From G963665545 sp963665545 (GTDB lineage: Bacteria > Pseudomonadota > Gammaproteobacteria > Xanthomonadales > SZUA-36), in assembly GCA_963665545.2 (NCBI GenBank), contig CAXXKZ010000013.1:62001-126000 (forward strand): DNA of 64,000 nucleotides, in the 5' to 3' direction. The notes beneath the pieces were generated by a model. That model had not been told where the DNA came from. It saw only the letters and a list, made by a program, of their open reading frames with translations, and searched no databases. Made by a program: the position numbers and the translations under genes. Below, piece by piece: positions 1 to 11,197 of the stretch; the stretch's first letter is position 1; each line of letters begins with the position of its first letter.

Positions 1-302
1 ACTTCGCTCCCTCTGGCCGAAATCATCAATTTGCCTTGCACTATACCGGTTGTCAGAACACCTGCAGCAAACCCTAATTGGCGCGTCAATTTTCCGCCAG
101 TGTACTCGCGGCAGTGACACTTGGGAAACCGTTGGGATTAATTGGAATGGGGTGAACTTTTCTACCACGAAAAGCGGCACAATTGTTGCCCGACATATCG
201 CCGGCCGGATACAATAGCGGGCTCCAGACATGTCTTGAGAGATCATCTCCTGACCCAGTGCCTGACATTATAATAAACGCATCGGCGAGGATCCAAATCC
301 CA
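1..302. other. Non-coding region upstream of coxB
   Basis: No credible gene is seen here. Open frames are short and lack a ribosome binding site. The stretch is comparatively AT-rich and carries promoter-like hexamers (separate entry). It most likely holds the leader of the cytochrome oxidase operon and the end of whatever lies upstream of the window. Confidence 0.5.
186..215 (+). promoter_or_regulatory. Candidate sigma-70 promoter of the cox operon
   Basis: TTGCCC at 186-191 and TACAAT at 210-215 are separated by 18 bases, a normal sigma-70 spacing, and lie about 90 bases before coxB. A second TATAAT at 269-274 has no good -35 partner. The assignment is by eye only. Confidence 0.3.
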
Positions 303-1463
303 ATGAGAAAACCAAACACGGTCATTGTTGCCCTGTCTGTGGTAGCAGCGGTGACCGCCGCTTTCTGGTTGCTGCTGGTGGCGCCGGGTCTGGGCGACAA
401 TGAAATCAATATGACGCGTGGCGTTACCGAAATGGCGGCGGCGAATTACGACCTGCACATGGCCATCCTGTGGATCTGCGTTGTCTTCGGCATCATCGTC
501 TTCAGCGCCATGCTATTTTCGATCGTGCTGCACCGGAAATCGCGGGGCCATGTGCCGGCGAAATTTGCCCACAGCGCGAAGGCCGAATTTGCCTGGTCCA
601 TCATTCCGGTTGTTATCCTGATTTCCATGGCGGTGCCGGCCACGCGCACCCTGATCCAAATGGAGGTGGCGCCTGAAACACAGATGACCATTAAAGTCAC
701 CGGCTTCCAGTGGCGCTGGAAATATGACTACCTGGAGGACGACGTCCATTTCATGAGTTCCCTGGCGGCTGAATCCAACGCCGCCAGACAGTTGCAATCA
801 GGTGTTGCGCCGGAGTCAATCGACAACTATCTGCTGGATGTTGACCATCCGCTGGTATTACCGATCGGTGTCAAAATCAAATTCCTGATTACGGCCGACG
901 ATGTACTTCACTCTTGGTGGGTACCCGCGCTTGGATGGAAACGCGATGCGGTTCCTGGTTTCATCAATGAGGCCTGGACAGAAATTAACGAGCCCGGAAT
1001 ATACCGCGGTCAATGTGCGGAGCTGTGTGGCAAAGACCATGGCTTTATACCCATTGTTCTGCAGGCCGTCAGCCGCGAAGAATACCAGCGTTGGGTTCGC
1101 GAACAGAAGCGCAGTGCGGCGAGCGTTAATGCGGATGCCCAGAGATTGTGGACGCGCGATGAACTGATGGGCCACGGCAAGGACGTATACGCCACGCAAT
1201 GCGCGACTTGCCATCAGGCCGACGGTCGCGGCCTTTTGCCCGCATTTCCGGCTCTCGCCGGCGGACCAATATCGACCGGTCCGGTTGCAGACCATATCGA
1301 AATTGTATTGAACGGCCGCGCCGGCACTGCCATGCAGGCCTGGGGCGGAGTACTCTCGGCAACCGATATTGCGGCGGCCTTGACCTATACCCGTAACGCC
1401 TTTGGCAACGATACCGGCGATGTGATTCAACCCAGCACGATTGTGCGAATCAAGAACGGCTGA
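303..1463 (+). CDS. coxB: Cytochrome c oxidase subunit II with C-terminal cytochrome c domain
   Basis: Subunit II of an aa3-type oxidase; it accepts electrons from cytochrome c at the periplasmic CuA centre. ATG at 303 gives 386 residues; a longer frame back to 183 adds an unlikely leader. Two N-terminal membrane segments (about 7-27 and 52-75) precede the cupredoxin domain. CuA ligands visible are H203, C238, E240, C242 and H246. The methionine expected in C-x3-C-x3-H-x2-M is isoleucine (I249, codon ATA). A fused cytochrome c domain has CATCH at 300-304 and a candidate axial Met in GTAMQAWGG. This caa3-like fusion resembles the Pseudomonas CoxB layout. coxA follows after 13 bases. Confidence 0.96.
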   Translation: MRKPNTVIVALSVVAAVTAAFWLLLVAPGLGDNEINMTRGVTEMAAANYDLHMAILWICVVFGIIVFSAMLFSIVLHRKSRGHVPAKFAHSAKAEFAWSIIPVVILISMAVPATRTLIQMEVAPETQMTIKVTGFQWRWKYDYLEDDVHFMSSLAAESNAARQLQSGVAPESIDNYLLDVDHPLVLPIGVKIKFLITADDVLHSWWVPALGWKRDAVPGFINEAWTEINEPGIYRGQCAELCGKDHGFIPIVLQAVSREEYQRWVREQKRSAASVNADAQRLWTRDELMGHGKDVYATQCATCHQADGRGLLPAFPALAGGPISTGPVADHIEIVLNGRAGTAMQAWGGVLSATDIAAALTYTRNAFGNDTGDVIQPSTIVRIKNG

Positions 1464-1476
1464 ACAGGACACCCCA

Positions 1477-3126
1477 ATGAGCATTGAAAACACCAGTACC
1501 TCTTTAGATCAGATGCACGGGGCGACGGCCGACCATGGCCACGACCACAAGCCCGCCGGAATTCTTAACCGTTGGCTGTATACCACCAATCACAAAGACA
1601 TCGGCACGCTTTACCTGGGTTTCGCCCTACTTATGTTCCTGATCGGTGGTTCGATGGCGATGATTATCCGCGCAGAACTGTTCATGCCCGGCCTGCAACT
1701 TGTGGAACCCGATTTCTTCAACCAGATGACAACAATGCATGCGTTGATCATGGTGTTTGGCGCGGTCATGCCTGCCTGGGTGGGATTCGCCAACTGGATG
1801 ATCCCAATGATGATCGGCGCACCTGACATGGCGCTGCCGCGAATCAACAACTGGAGTTTCTGGATTCTTCCGTTCGCTTTTGCAATGCTGTTGAGCACCC
1901 TGTTTATGGACTCCGGCGGCCCGGCAGCCGGGTGGACGCTGTATCCACCTCTCAGCCTCCAGGGCGGTCAGAGTTTTGCCTTTGTTGTGTTTGCCATTCA
2001 TATGATGGGCATTTCGTCCATCATGGGATCCATTAATATCATCGCGACGATTTTGAATATGCGTGCACCTGGCATGACGCTTTTGCGCATGCCGCTGTTC
2101 GTCTGGACCTGGCTGATTACCGCGTTCCTGCTGATCGCAGTCATGCCGGTACTGGCCGGCGCGGTAACCATGCTGCTGACGGATCACTTTTTTGGCACCA
2201 GCTTTTTCAATGCAGCCGGCGGTGGTGACCCAGTCATGTTCCAGCACATTTTCTGGTTTTTTGGGCATCCCGAGGTTTACATCATGGTTTTGCCGGCATT
2301 CGGAGTGGTCTCGGAGATTATTCCCACCTTTGCACGCAAACCGCTTTTTGGCTATGCCGCCATGGTGTCTGCAACCGCATCGATTGCCTTCCTGTCATTT
2401 ATCGTTTGGGCGCATCATATGTTCACTGTCGGTATGCCGTTGTCGGGCGAACTGTTTTTCATGTACGCCACAATGCTGATTGCCGTTCCCACCGGCGTGA
2501 AGGTGTTTAATTGGGTCAGCACGATGTGGCAGGGCGCCATGACTTTTGAGACGCCCATGCTGTTTGCCATTGGCTTTGTTGTATTGTTCACCATAGGGGG
2601 CTTGTCAGGACTGATGCTGGCAATCGCCTCTGTCGATTTGCAATACCACGACACCTATTTCATGGTGGCGCATTTTCACTATGTGCTCGTTCCCGGATCG
2701 GTATTTGCGCTGATGGCGGGAACCTATTACTGGCTGCCGAAATGGACCGGCCACATGTATTCTGAGAAATGGGGCAAGATTCATTTCTGGCTGTCGGCGA
2801 TTTCAGTCAATATCCTTTTCTTCCCGCAGCATTATCTGGGGTTGGCGGGCATGCCCAGGCGGATTCCAGACTATTCCACGCAATTCGCTGATTTCAATAT
2901 GATTTCCTCACTGGGTGGATTCCTGTTTGGCGCCTCACAGTTGATATTTGTCGGCATCATTATTCATTGTGTGTACAAGAGCAAAGTGCGGGCACCCCAG
3001 CGTGTCTGGGAAGGTGCGCGCGGACTGGAGTGGATTCTGAGTTCCCCCCCGCCTTATCACTCTTTTGGCGAACCACCTCCGATCAACAGCCAGACGGTGG
3101 CACACGCAGAAGAGTATACGCACTGA
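1477..3126 (+). CDS. coxA: Cytochrome c oxidase subunit I
   Basis: Catalytic heme-copper subunit of 549 residues that reduces O2 to water and pumps protons. ATG at 1477 yields the usual N-terminus with TTNHKDIGTLYLGF. Diagnostic motifs are the heme a ligand in TTMHALIMVF, the CuB histidine and cross-linked tyrosine in FGHPEVYIM, the HH pair in WAHHMFTVG, and the heme a3/a histidines in YHDTYFMVAHFHYVL. About 12 hydrophobic segments are present. The stop overlaps the next small ATG by one base (TGATG), suggesting translational coupling. Length is normal for the family. Confidence 0.98.
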   Translation: MSIENTSTSLDQMHGATADHGHDHKPAGILNRWLYTTNHKDIGTLYLGFALLMFLIGGSMAMIIRAELFMPGLQLVEPDFFNQMTTMHALIMVFGAVMPAWVGFANWMIPMMIGAPDMALPRINNWSFWILPFAFAMLLSTLFMDSGGPAAGWTLYPPLSLQGGQSFAFVVFAIHMMGISSIMGSINIIATILNMRAPGMTLLRMPLFVWTWLITAFLLIAVMPVLAGAVTMLLTDHFFGTSFFNAAGGGDPVMFQHIFWFFGHPEVYIMVLPAFGVVSEIIPTFARKPLFGYAAMVSATASIAFLSFIVWAHHMFTVGMPLSGELFFMYATMLIAVPTGVKVFNWVSTMWQGAMTFETPMLFAIGFVVLFTIGGLSGLMLAIASVDLQYHDTYFMVAHFHYVLVPGSVFALMAGTYYWLPKWTGHMYSEKWGKIHFWLSAISVNILFFPQHYLGLAGMPRRIPDYSTQFADFNMISSLGGFLFGASQLIFVGIIIHCVYKSKVRAPQRVWEGARGLEWILSSPPPYHSFGEPPPINSQTVAHAEEYTH

Positions 3127-3257
3127 TGGGTGAGCAGTCGGTAAAAAAACAGAGGCGAAAAGCGGTGAAAATGGCTCGGGTGCTCGCCCTGGTGGCCACC
3201 ACGATCTTCGTCTTGTTCATCCTCTCCGGCGTCATGGGCGACGCGGCCAATGGCTGA
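3126..3257 (+). CDS. Small single-span protein of the cox cluster (cytochrome oxidase small assembly protein-like)
   Basis: A 43-residue peptide: a basic N-terminus (MGEQSVKKQRRKAVK) followed by one hydrophobic segment (about 17-36). It sits exactly between coxA and ctaG, overlapping both (1 base upstream, 8 bases downstream), which argues strongly that it is translated. Small one-helix peptides at this position are known in proteobacterial cox operons and are annotated as cytochrome oxidase small assembly proteins. Function is inferred from position, since the sequence has no catalytic motif. Confidence 0.75.
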   Translation: MGEQSVKKQRRKAVKMARVLALVATTIFVLFILSGVMGDAANG

Positions 3258-3831
3258 CCGGACAACCCGAAAAACGGTCACCCGCCTCACCCTGCTGGCA
3301 ATAGGCATGTTTGGATTCGGATTCGCCATGTGGCCGATCTACAACGTCTTTTGTGATCTCACCGGGCTGGGTGGTAAAGGTGTGAAAATCGCGACGCAAG
3401 CTCCGATGGCCATGGCGCCTGGGCGGGAGATCAAGATCAGGTTTGACGCAACAGTCAATTCCGCATTGCCTTGGCAATTCCAGCCGGTGAAGGGTTTTGA
3501 CCGGGTAAAGGTGGGTGAAATGTCGAAGGCCATGTACCTGGCGCTCAATCAGAGCAGTGAATCGATCATCGGACGCGCCACTTACAACGTGACACCACCC
3601 GAGGCAAGCCTGTATTTTGTCAAAACCGAGTGCTTCTGCTTTACCCAGCAGATTCTGGCAGGCAACGAATCCCGGGAAATGCCGGTGTTCTACTACATTC
3701 AGCCGGATTTGCCAGAATACATCCGGGAAATAACGCTTTCGTACACGTTTTACCGTCAGGCTGCAGATCAGTCCATGGCCAACCTTCAAAATCCAACGAC
3801 GGCATCCATCGACAGTCAGGAGGATGAGTGA
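3250..3831 (+). CDS. ctaG: Cytochrome c oxidase assembly protein CtaG/Cox11
   Basis: Copper chaperone that delivers Cu(I) to the CuB site of subunit I. The 193-residue protein has an N-terminal membrane anchor (about 14-33) and a periplasmic Ig-like domain. The Cox11 copper motif CFCF appears in KTECFCFTQQ near residue 125, followed by the typical PVFYYIQPDLPE stretch. The start ATG lies inside the end of the preceding small gene. The stop is shared with the start region of coxC. Confidence 0.96.
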   Translation: MADRTTRKTVTRLTLLAIGMFGFGFAMWPIYNVFCDLTGLGGKGVKIATQAPMAMAPGREIKIRFDATVNSALPWQFQPVKGFDRVKVGEMSKAMYLALNQSSESIIGRATYNVTPPEASLYFVKTECFCFTQQILAGNESREMPVFYYIQPDLPEYIREITLSYTFYRQAADQSMANLQNPTTASIDSQEDE

Positions 3832-3833
3832 CA

Positions 3834-4703
3834 ATGGCGCAACCCACTGAAACCGCCTACTACGTTCCGCATGGAACCCGTTGGCCAATCGTTGGCTCGA
3901 TTGGAATGGTCACCATGCTGGCCAGCGCTGCTTACTGGGTCAATGGCGCGGCCGCGGCCCCCTGGACGTTTACGTTGGGAGTGGCGATCCTGGTGTACAA
4001 GTTGGTGGGATGGTTTGGTGAAGTCATCCGCGAGTCGGAGGACGGCAAGTACAATTCCCAGGTTGACACCTCTTTTCGGATGGGCATGCTGTGGTTCATT
4101 TTCTCGGAAGTCATGTTTTTTGCATGCTTTTTTGGCGCATTGTTCTACGCCAGAGTATTCTCGGTGCCGTGGCTGGGTGGTGAGGGCTCAGAAGCACTGA
4201 CCAATGAAATGCTCTGGCAGGACTATCAGTCCGTATGGCCAATCGCCGGTCCGGAGGAGTTGGGGGGCTATTTTCAGACCATTCCCGCTTTCGGAATACC
4301 GTTCCTCAATACGCTCATTCTGCTGCTATCGGGCATGATGGTGACGCTGGCGCATCATGCTCTGAAGAAGGACAATCGCCAACCTCTGGTGATATGGCTG
4401 TTTACCACCGTTGCGCTGGGTTTTATATTCCTCTACTTCCAGATCGGCGAATACAAGGAGGCATACCAGGAACTCGGACTCACGCTGGGGTCGGGGATTT
4501 ACGGATCAACCTTTTTCATGCTGACTGGTTTTCATGGCCTGCACGTCACGCTTGGCGCCATTATGCTGCTGGTGATAGCATTGCGCTGCGCCCGCGGACA
4601 CTTCAAGCCGACCCAGCATTTCGGGTTTGAGGCCGTCGCCTGGTACTGGCATTTTGTCGACGTGGTGTGGCTGGGTCTGTTCATTTTCGTCTATGTGTTT
4701 TAG
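3834..4703 (+). CDS. coxC: Cytochrome c oxidase subunit III
   Basis: Subunit III (289 residues from ATG 3834), a seven-helix membrane protein that stabilises the catalytic core. Recognisable blocks are RMGMLWFIFSEVMFFACFFG, the FHGLHVTLGAIML segment, and the C-terminal WYWHFVDVVWLGLFIFVY. An AGGAGG at 3818-3823 lies 10 bases before ATG 3834 and 4 bases before an in-frame GTG at 3828. GTG would overlap the ctaG stop, so two extra residues are possible. Confidence 0.97.
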   Translation: MAQPTETAYYVPHGTRWPIVGSIGMVTMLASAAYWVNGAAAAPWTFTLGVAILVYKLVGWFGEVIRESEDGKYNSQVDTSFRMGMLWFIFSEVMFFACFFGALFYARVFSVPWLGGEGSEALTNEMLWQDYQSVWPIAGPEELGGYFQTIPAFGIPFLNTLILLLSGMMVTLAHHALKKDNRQPLVIWLFTTVALGFIFLYFQIGEYKEAYQELGLTLGSGIYGSTFFMLTGFHGLHVTLGAIMLLVIALRCARGHFKPTQHFGFEAVAWYWHFVDVVWLGLFIFVYVF

Positions 4704-4725
4704 GGCCGAGGCCCGTGACCTGGGG

Positions 4726-4974
4726 TCAGTAACCTGGTTTTGGTTCATCGGTGACTTGAGGATTGACAGGACCCCTGCCGGTGGTTTCTATCCAGCCCAG
4801 TTGATGAGCGACCCAGAGCAGAACAAACAACAGTAATGATAATCCAATGCGCCAGGTTAGCCGCCGCACCGTACGATCGCCCTCGCCCTTGTCGAAAACA
4901 AGAAAGAAAAAGGAGGATGCGAGGGAATAAAGTATGGTCAGCAAGAACAGGACGATCAGGACTTTCATCAGCAT
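4726..4974 (-). CDS. Twin-transmembrane protein, DUF2909-like
   Basis: An 82-residue protein with two hydrophobic helices (about 3-26 and 43-62) separated by a short charged loop, and a proline-rich tail. Proteins of this type sit near coxC and SURF1 in Pseudomonas-like oxidase clusters, here on the opposite strand. It converges on coxC with a 22-base gap and is divergent from the SURF1 gene. The start MLMKVLIVLF matches the usual hydrophobic beginning of the family. No biochemical role is known to me; membership is by architecture and context. Confidence 0.7.
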   Translation of the reverse strand: MLMKVLIVLFLLTILYSLASSFFFLVFDKGEGDRTVRRLTWRIGLSLLLFVLLWVAHQLGWIETTGRGPVNPQVTDEPKPGY

Positions 4975-5064
4975 GGCGCCTTCTCCGTTTTAATTGTCTG
5001 GTGCTGAAGCCGCAGCAAACTGCAGTCAAGACGCCTGCATTATAACGATTTCGAGTTTCAAATC

Positions 5065-5790
5065 TTGCTCTCCGCCACCCATTCCTTCCGACCGTCACTG
5101 CCTTCAACAGCGGTGCTCGCGAGCTTGGCAGCCCTGTTTCTTGCACTGGGTTCCTGGCAACTGGACCGCAAGGCCGCCAAGCAGGTTCTGATCAACGAAT
5201 TCGACAATGCTCCCGATCTGGAACTGGATGAGGCCATCGCCGCTAAGGTCAGGTTTGCGCGGGTTTCAGCTTCAGGCGTGTTCGACGCCCGCAGCTTTTT
5301 GCTGGACAACCAGGTGCACCAGGGTCGAGCCGGCGCTCAAGTCATTACACCGCTGCAGCTGCGGGGCGACAGGCTGTTGTTGGTATTGCGTGGCTGGCTG
5401 CCAGTGCCCGCCGACAGGCGCAATCTGCCAACCATTGATACACCGGGTGGAGAGGTCACCATCACGGGCATATTGAACCAACCCCCGCGGGCCGGGATTC
5501 AGCTGGGTGAAGCGGATGACCTGAGCGGCGATGATTGGCCAAAGCTCATCACCTATCTCAATCTGGATGACGTATCCGACCGTCTGAAAAAAGGCATCTT
5601 GCCGTGGGTGTTGCAGCTGGATGCTGGCGACCCGAACGGTTTTGAAGATCGGCAGTGGCAGGCGGTGACCATGACTCCGGACCGGCACGGCGCTTACGCT
5701 GTCCAGTGGCTGGCATTGGCCGTGGCCAGCCTGGGTTGCTGGATTGCATTGGGACTGCGGCGACGGATGGTAGCCAAGGACGGGCCATGA
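5065..5790 (+). CDS. SURF1/Shy1 family oxidase assembly protein
   Basis: Membrane protein (241 residues) that helps insert heme A into oxidase subunit I. The family layout is clear: FRPSL before an N-terminal helix ending in ALGSWQLDRKA, a periplasmic domain with FLLDNQVHQGRAG and VLRGWLPVP, and a C-terminal helix preceded by HGAYAVQWLALA. The start is TTG at 5065. A GTG at 5113 is possible, but it would remove the conserved FRPSL residues. The stop overlaps the next gene by 4 bases (ATGA). Confidence 0.9.
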   Translation: MLSATHSFRPSLPSTAVLASLAALFLALGSWQLDRKAAKQVLINEFDNAPDLELDEAIAAKVRFARVSASGVFDARSFLLDNQVHQGRAGAQVITPLQLRGDRLLLVLRGWLPVPADRRNLPTIDTPGGEVTITGILNQPPRAGIQLGEADDLSGDDWPKLITYLNLDDVSDRLKKGILPWVLQLDAGDPNGFEDRQWQAVTMTPDRHGAYAVQWLALAVASLGCWIALGLRRRMVAKDGP

Positions 5791-6362
5791 GCACCCGTTC
5801 ACGCCGAGCCCTGTTGTTGTTCATCGTGACCCTGTTTGTGCTGCCGATTGTAGTGGCATGGCTCCAGCTTGCAGGAATGATCAATCTGTTCGGGCCATCC
5901 AGAACCAACCAGGGTGTGCTGGTCCAGCCCGTCGTTGCCCTGCAATGGCCGGCAGGTGCAGAGTTACCGGTGGGCGCGACCTGGGCGCTCCTCTACCCGC
6001 TCGCCGAACCCTGCGACAAAGGCTGCCGATCAACCCTGACCGGCCTGCGGGCCTTACATGTTGCGTTGGGTCGAAAACGGCCTCACCTACGCCTGGTGCT
6101 GATCAGCTCTGATGCAAACCTGGATTTATTGTCAATCTATCCGGAGTTTGTGATCCTGCCCCGAGGTGACGAGACTCTGACCCAGCCACTGCGCCAAGCG
6201 CGGCTGCAGTGCTGTGAGAACAGATCCATCTCACGCGGGCCCGGAACAATTGCAGGCATTTATCTCGTTGATCCGCGCGGAAACATTATGATGTACTACG
6301 CGCAGAATACTGATGCAACGAGAATCAAGGCAGATCTCGACCGACTGCTTAGCGGCGTATGA
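5787..6362 (+). CDS. Membrane-anchored thioredoxin-fold protein of the cox cluster with CxxxC motif
   Basis: A 191-residue protein in the place of Pseudomonas PA0111-type genes, which are usually left as hypothetical. It has an N-terminal membrane anchor (about 8-28). A periplasmic domain follows with CDKGC (C76-x3-C80) and ends in AGIYLVDPRGNIMMYY, which recalls the C-terminal part of Sco/thioredoxin folds. The CxxxC spacing is that of Sco copper chaperones. A second cysteine pair occurs in LQCCENR. ATG 5787 overlaps the SURF1 stop. A redox or copper role in CuA assembly is inference; there is no separate sco gene in the window. Confidence 0.7.
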   Translation: MSTRSRRALLLFIVTLFVLPIVVAWLQLAGMINLFGPSRTNQGVLVQPVVALQWPAGAELPVGATWALLYPLAEPCDKGCRSTLTGLRALHVALGRKRPHLRLVLISSDANLDLLSIYPEFVILPRGDETLTQPLRQARLQCCENRSISRGPGTIAGIYLVDPRGNIMMYYAQNTDATRIKADLDRLLSGV

Positions 6363-6402
6363 CAACCCATACACCAGTAGGCCGAACAATACAGGACCAA
6401 CT

Positions 6403-7404
6403 ATGACCTCAGCACTACATCGCCTTGCCGTTGTCGCAGCGCTTCTCGCGCTTTTTGTCATCATCCTGGGTTCATGGGTTCGGCTCTCTCACGCGGGTCT
6501 CGGCTGTCCCGACTGGCCGGGGTGTTACGGCCAGCTGACCTGGCCAGATGCGGCATCAGAGATCCACACTGCGACGCAGGCATTTCCCGAAAGACCGGTT
6601 GAAAGCGATAAAGCGTGGCGAGAAATGATACATCGATACCTCGCCGGCATTCTGGTCTTGCTGGTCCTGGCAATCAATATTCTGGCCTGGAAACGATCCA
6701 GCCGGCTGACCCGCGCCGGCCACCGCGTTATTGCCGGGTTTTTGCTGGCTTTGATCCTGTTCCAGGCGGTACTGGGCATGTGGACGGTGACACTCAAACT
6801 GCTGCCTATCGTCGTTATGGGGCATCTCCTGGGTGGCTTTGCGACCTTTGCCCTGCTTGCCTGGCTGGCATTCCGGAGCAGATTGAAGGGCAGTTACGCG
6901 CCCCCCCGTTCACTGCGGCAATTCAAGCCCTTATTGGCCACAGGATTGTTGATACTGATCTTGCAAGTTTCTCTGGGTGGCTGGACCAGCGCCAACTATT
7001 CCGCCCTGGTCTGTGCGGATTTTCCAGGCTGCCAGGGACAGCTTTGGCCCGAGACAAACTTCGTGGAGGGATTTGTACTGTGGCGCGAAGTGGGCGTGGA
7101 CTACGAAGGGGGCGTATTGGATTTACCGGCGCGGAGCGCCATTCACATGGCCCACAGAATCGGTGCATTGATCACGTTTGCCATGTTGATGTTCGTCTCA
7201 ATTCGCCTGTTCAGGGTCACCGTGACCCAACGCGCAGCCATCTGGCTCGGCTTTCTGACGCTCACGCAAGTGGCACTGGGCATCATGAATGTTGTTCTGC
7301 ATTTACCCTTGGCCAATGCCGTGGCACACAACGGTCTGGCCGCAGTATTGATGGCGATGTTGGTTTGGTTGTTACATCGCGCCAGTCCCTCGCGAGCCTG
7401 GTAG
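6403..7404 (+). CDS. ctaA: Heme A synthase (COX15/CtaA)
   Basis: Oxidises heme O to heme A, the cofactor of the oxidase encoded upstream. The 333-residue protein from ATG 6403 has about eight membrane helices. The hallmark loop LSHAGLGCPDWPGCYGQ follows helix 1 and is echoed by CADFPGCQGQLWP after the fifth helix. Candidate heme-binding histidines lie in MIHRYLAG, VMGHLLGG, MAHRIGAL and AVAHNGLAA. ctaB starts 11 bases downstream. Confidence 0.96.
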   Translation: MTSALHRLAVVAALLALFVIILGSWVRLSHAGLGCPDWPGCYGQLTWPDAASEIHTATQAFPERPVESDKAWREMIHRYLAGILVLLVLAINILAWKRSSRLTRAGHRVIAGFLLALILFQAVLGMWTVTLKLLPIVVMGHLLGGFATFALLAWLAFRSRLKGSYAPPRSLRQFKPLLATGLLILILQVSLGGWTSANYSALVCADFPGCQGQLWPETNFVEGFVLWREVGVDYEGGVLDLPARSAIHMAHRIGALITFAMLMFVSIRLFRVTVTQRAAIWLGFLTLTQVALGIMNVVLHLPLANAVAHNGLAAVLMAMLVWLLHRASPSRAW

Positions 7405-7415
7405 GCCGGTAGCTT

Positions 7416-8296
7416 ATGATGGGACCCGCAAAGCAATACTTTGAATTATGCAAGCCACGGGTGGTGGCATTGATCGTGTTTACCGCGATTGTGGGCATGT
7501 TCCTGGCCGTTCCCGGCTTGCCACCTCTGGGCAGCTTTGTAGCCGGGGCGCTGGGCATTGCGCTGGCTGCATCTTCGGCGGCGGCTATCAATCATCTGCT
7601 CGATGAGGGTATTGATGCCATTATGATGCGGACCCGTGACCGTCCGCTGCCCTCGGGGCAGTTGACGCCAACCCAGGTCCTTATCTTCGCCATATTTCTT
7701 GCAGCGCTGTCGATGGTTATCCTGGTTCTTTGGACCAACACCTTGACTGCAGTGCTCACGTTTGCATCGATTATCGGCTACGCCGTGGTTTATACCGCCT
7801 GGTTGAAACGGGCAACGCCACAGAATATTGTGATTGGTGGTGCGGCAGGTGCTGCCCCACCCGTCCTTGGCTGGGTGGCGATCTCTGGCGTGGTGGATCC
7901 AGACGCCCTGTTGCTGTTCCTGATCATTTTTGTATGGACGCCCCCGCACTTCTGGGCATTGGCTATTCACAGACGCCACGATTACGCCGCAGCCGACATC
8001 CCGATGCTACCTGTCACCCACGGGGTGCCGTTCACTCGCTGGCAAATCCTTTTTTACACCGTGTTGCTGGTTATCGTCACCACGCTTCCATACCTGACCC
8101 AAATGGCTGGGGTGCTGTACATCTCCGGCGTGACCGTGCTCAATGCGGGCTTTCTCTGGTATGCATTCAGGCTTTTGAAGGGCGACGACGATCAAGTACC
8201 CATACAGACATTCGGCTATTCAGTGGTGTACCTGATGATGCTTTTTCTGTTTCTGCTGATTGATCACTACGTGCCCATGCTCGGAGCGATGACCGC

Positions 8297-8300
<4 letters not shown>
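7416..8300 (+). CDS. ctaB: Protoheme IX farnesyltransferase (heme O synthase)
   Basis: UbiA-superfamily prenyltransferase (294 residues) that adds a farnesyl group to protoheme IX, making heme O for CtaA. The prenyl diphosphate site is AAINHLLDEGIDAIMMRTRD (near 49-68) and the product loop follows in RPLPSGQLTP. The second polar loop is TPPHFWALAIHRRHDYAAADIPMLP. About nine helices are visible. The last four bases ATGA include the start of gcvP, so the two genes look translationally coupled. Confidence 0.97.

Positions 8301-11197
<2,897 letters not shown>

Noticed and set aside
1627..2268. 213-residue frame antisense to coxA
   Set aside because: Histidine- and glutamine-rich antisense artefact opposite strongly conserved coxA.
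3232..3888. 218-residue frame antisense to ctaG
   Set aside because: Overlaps the whole of ctaG, which has the CFCF motif; no family match.
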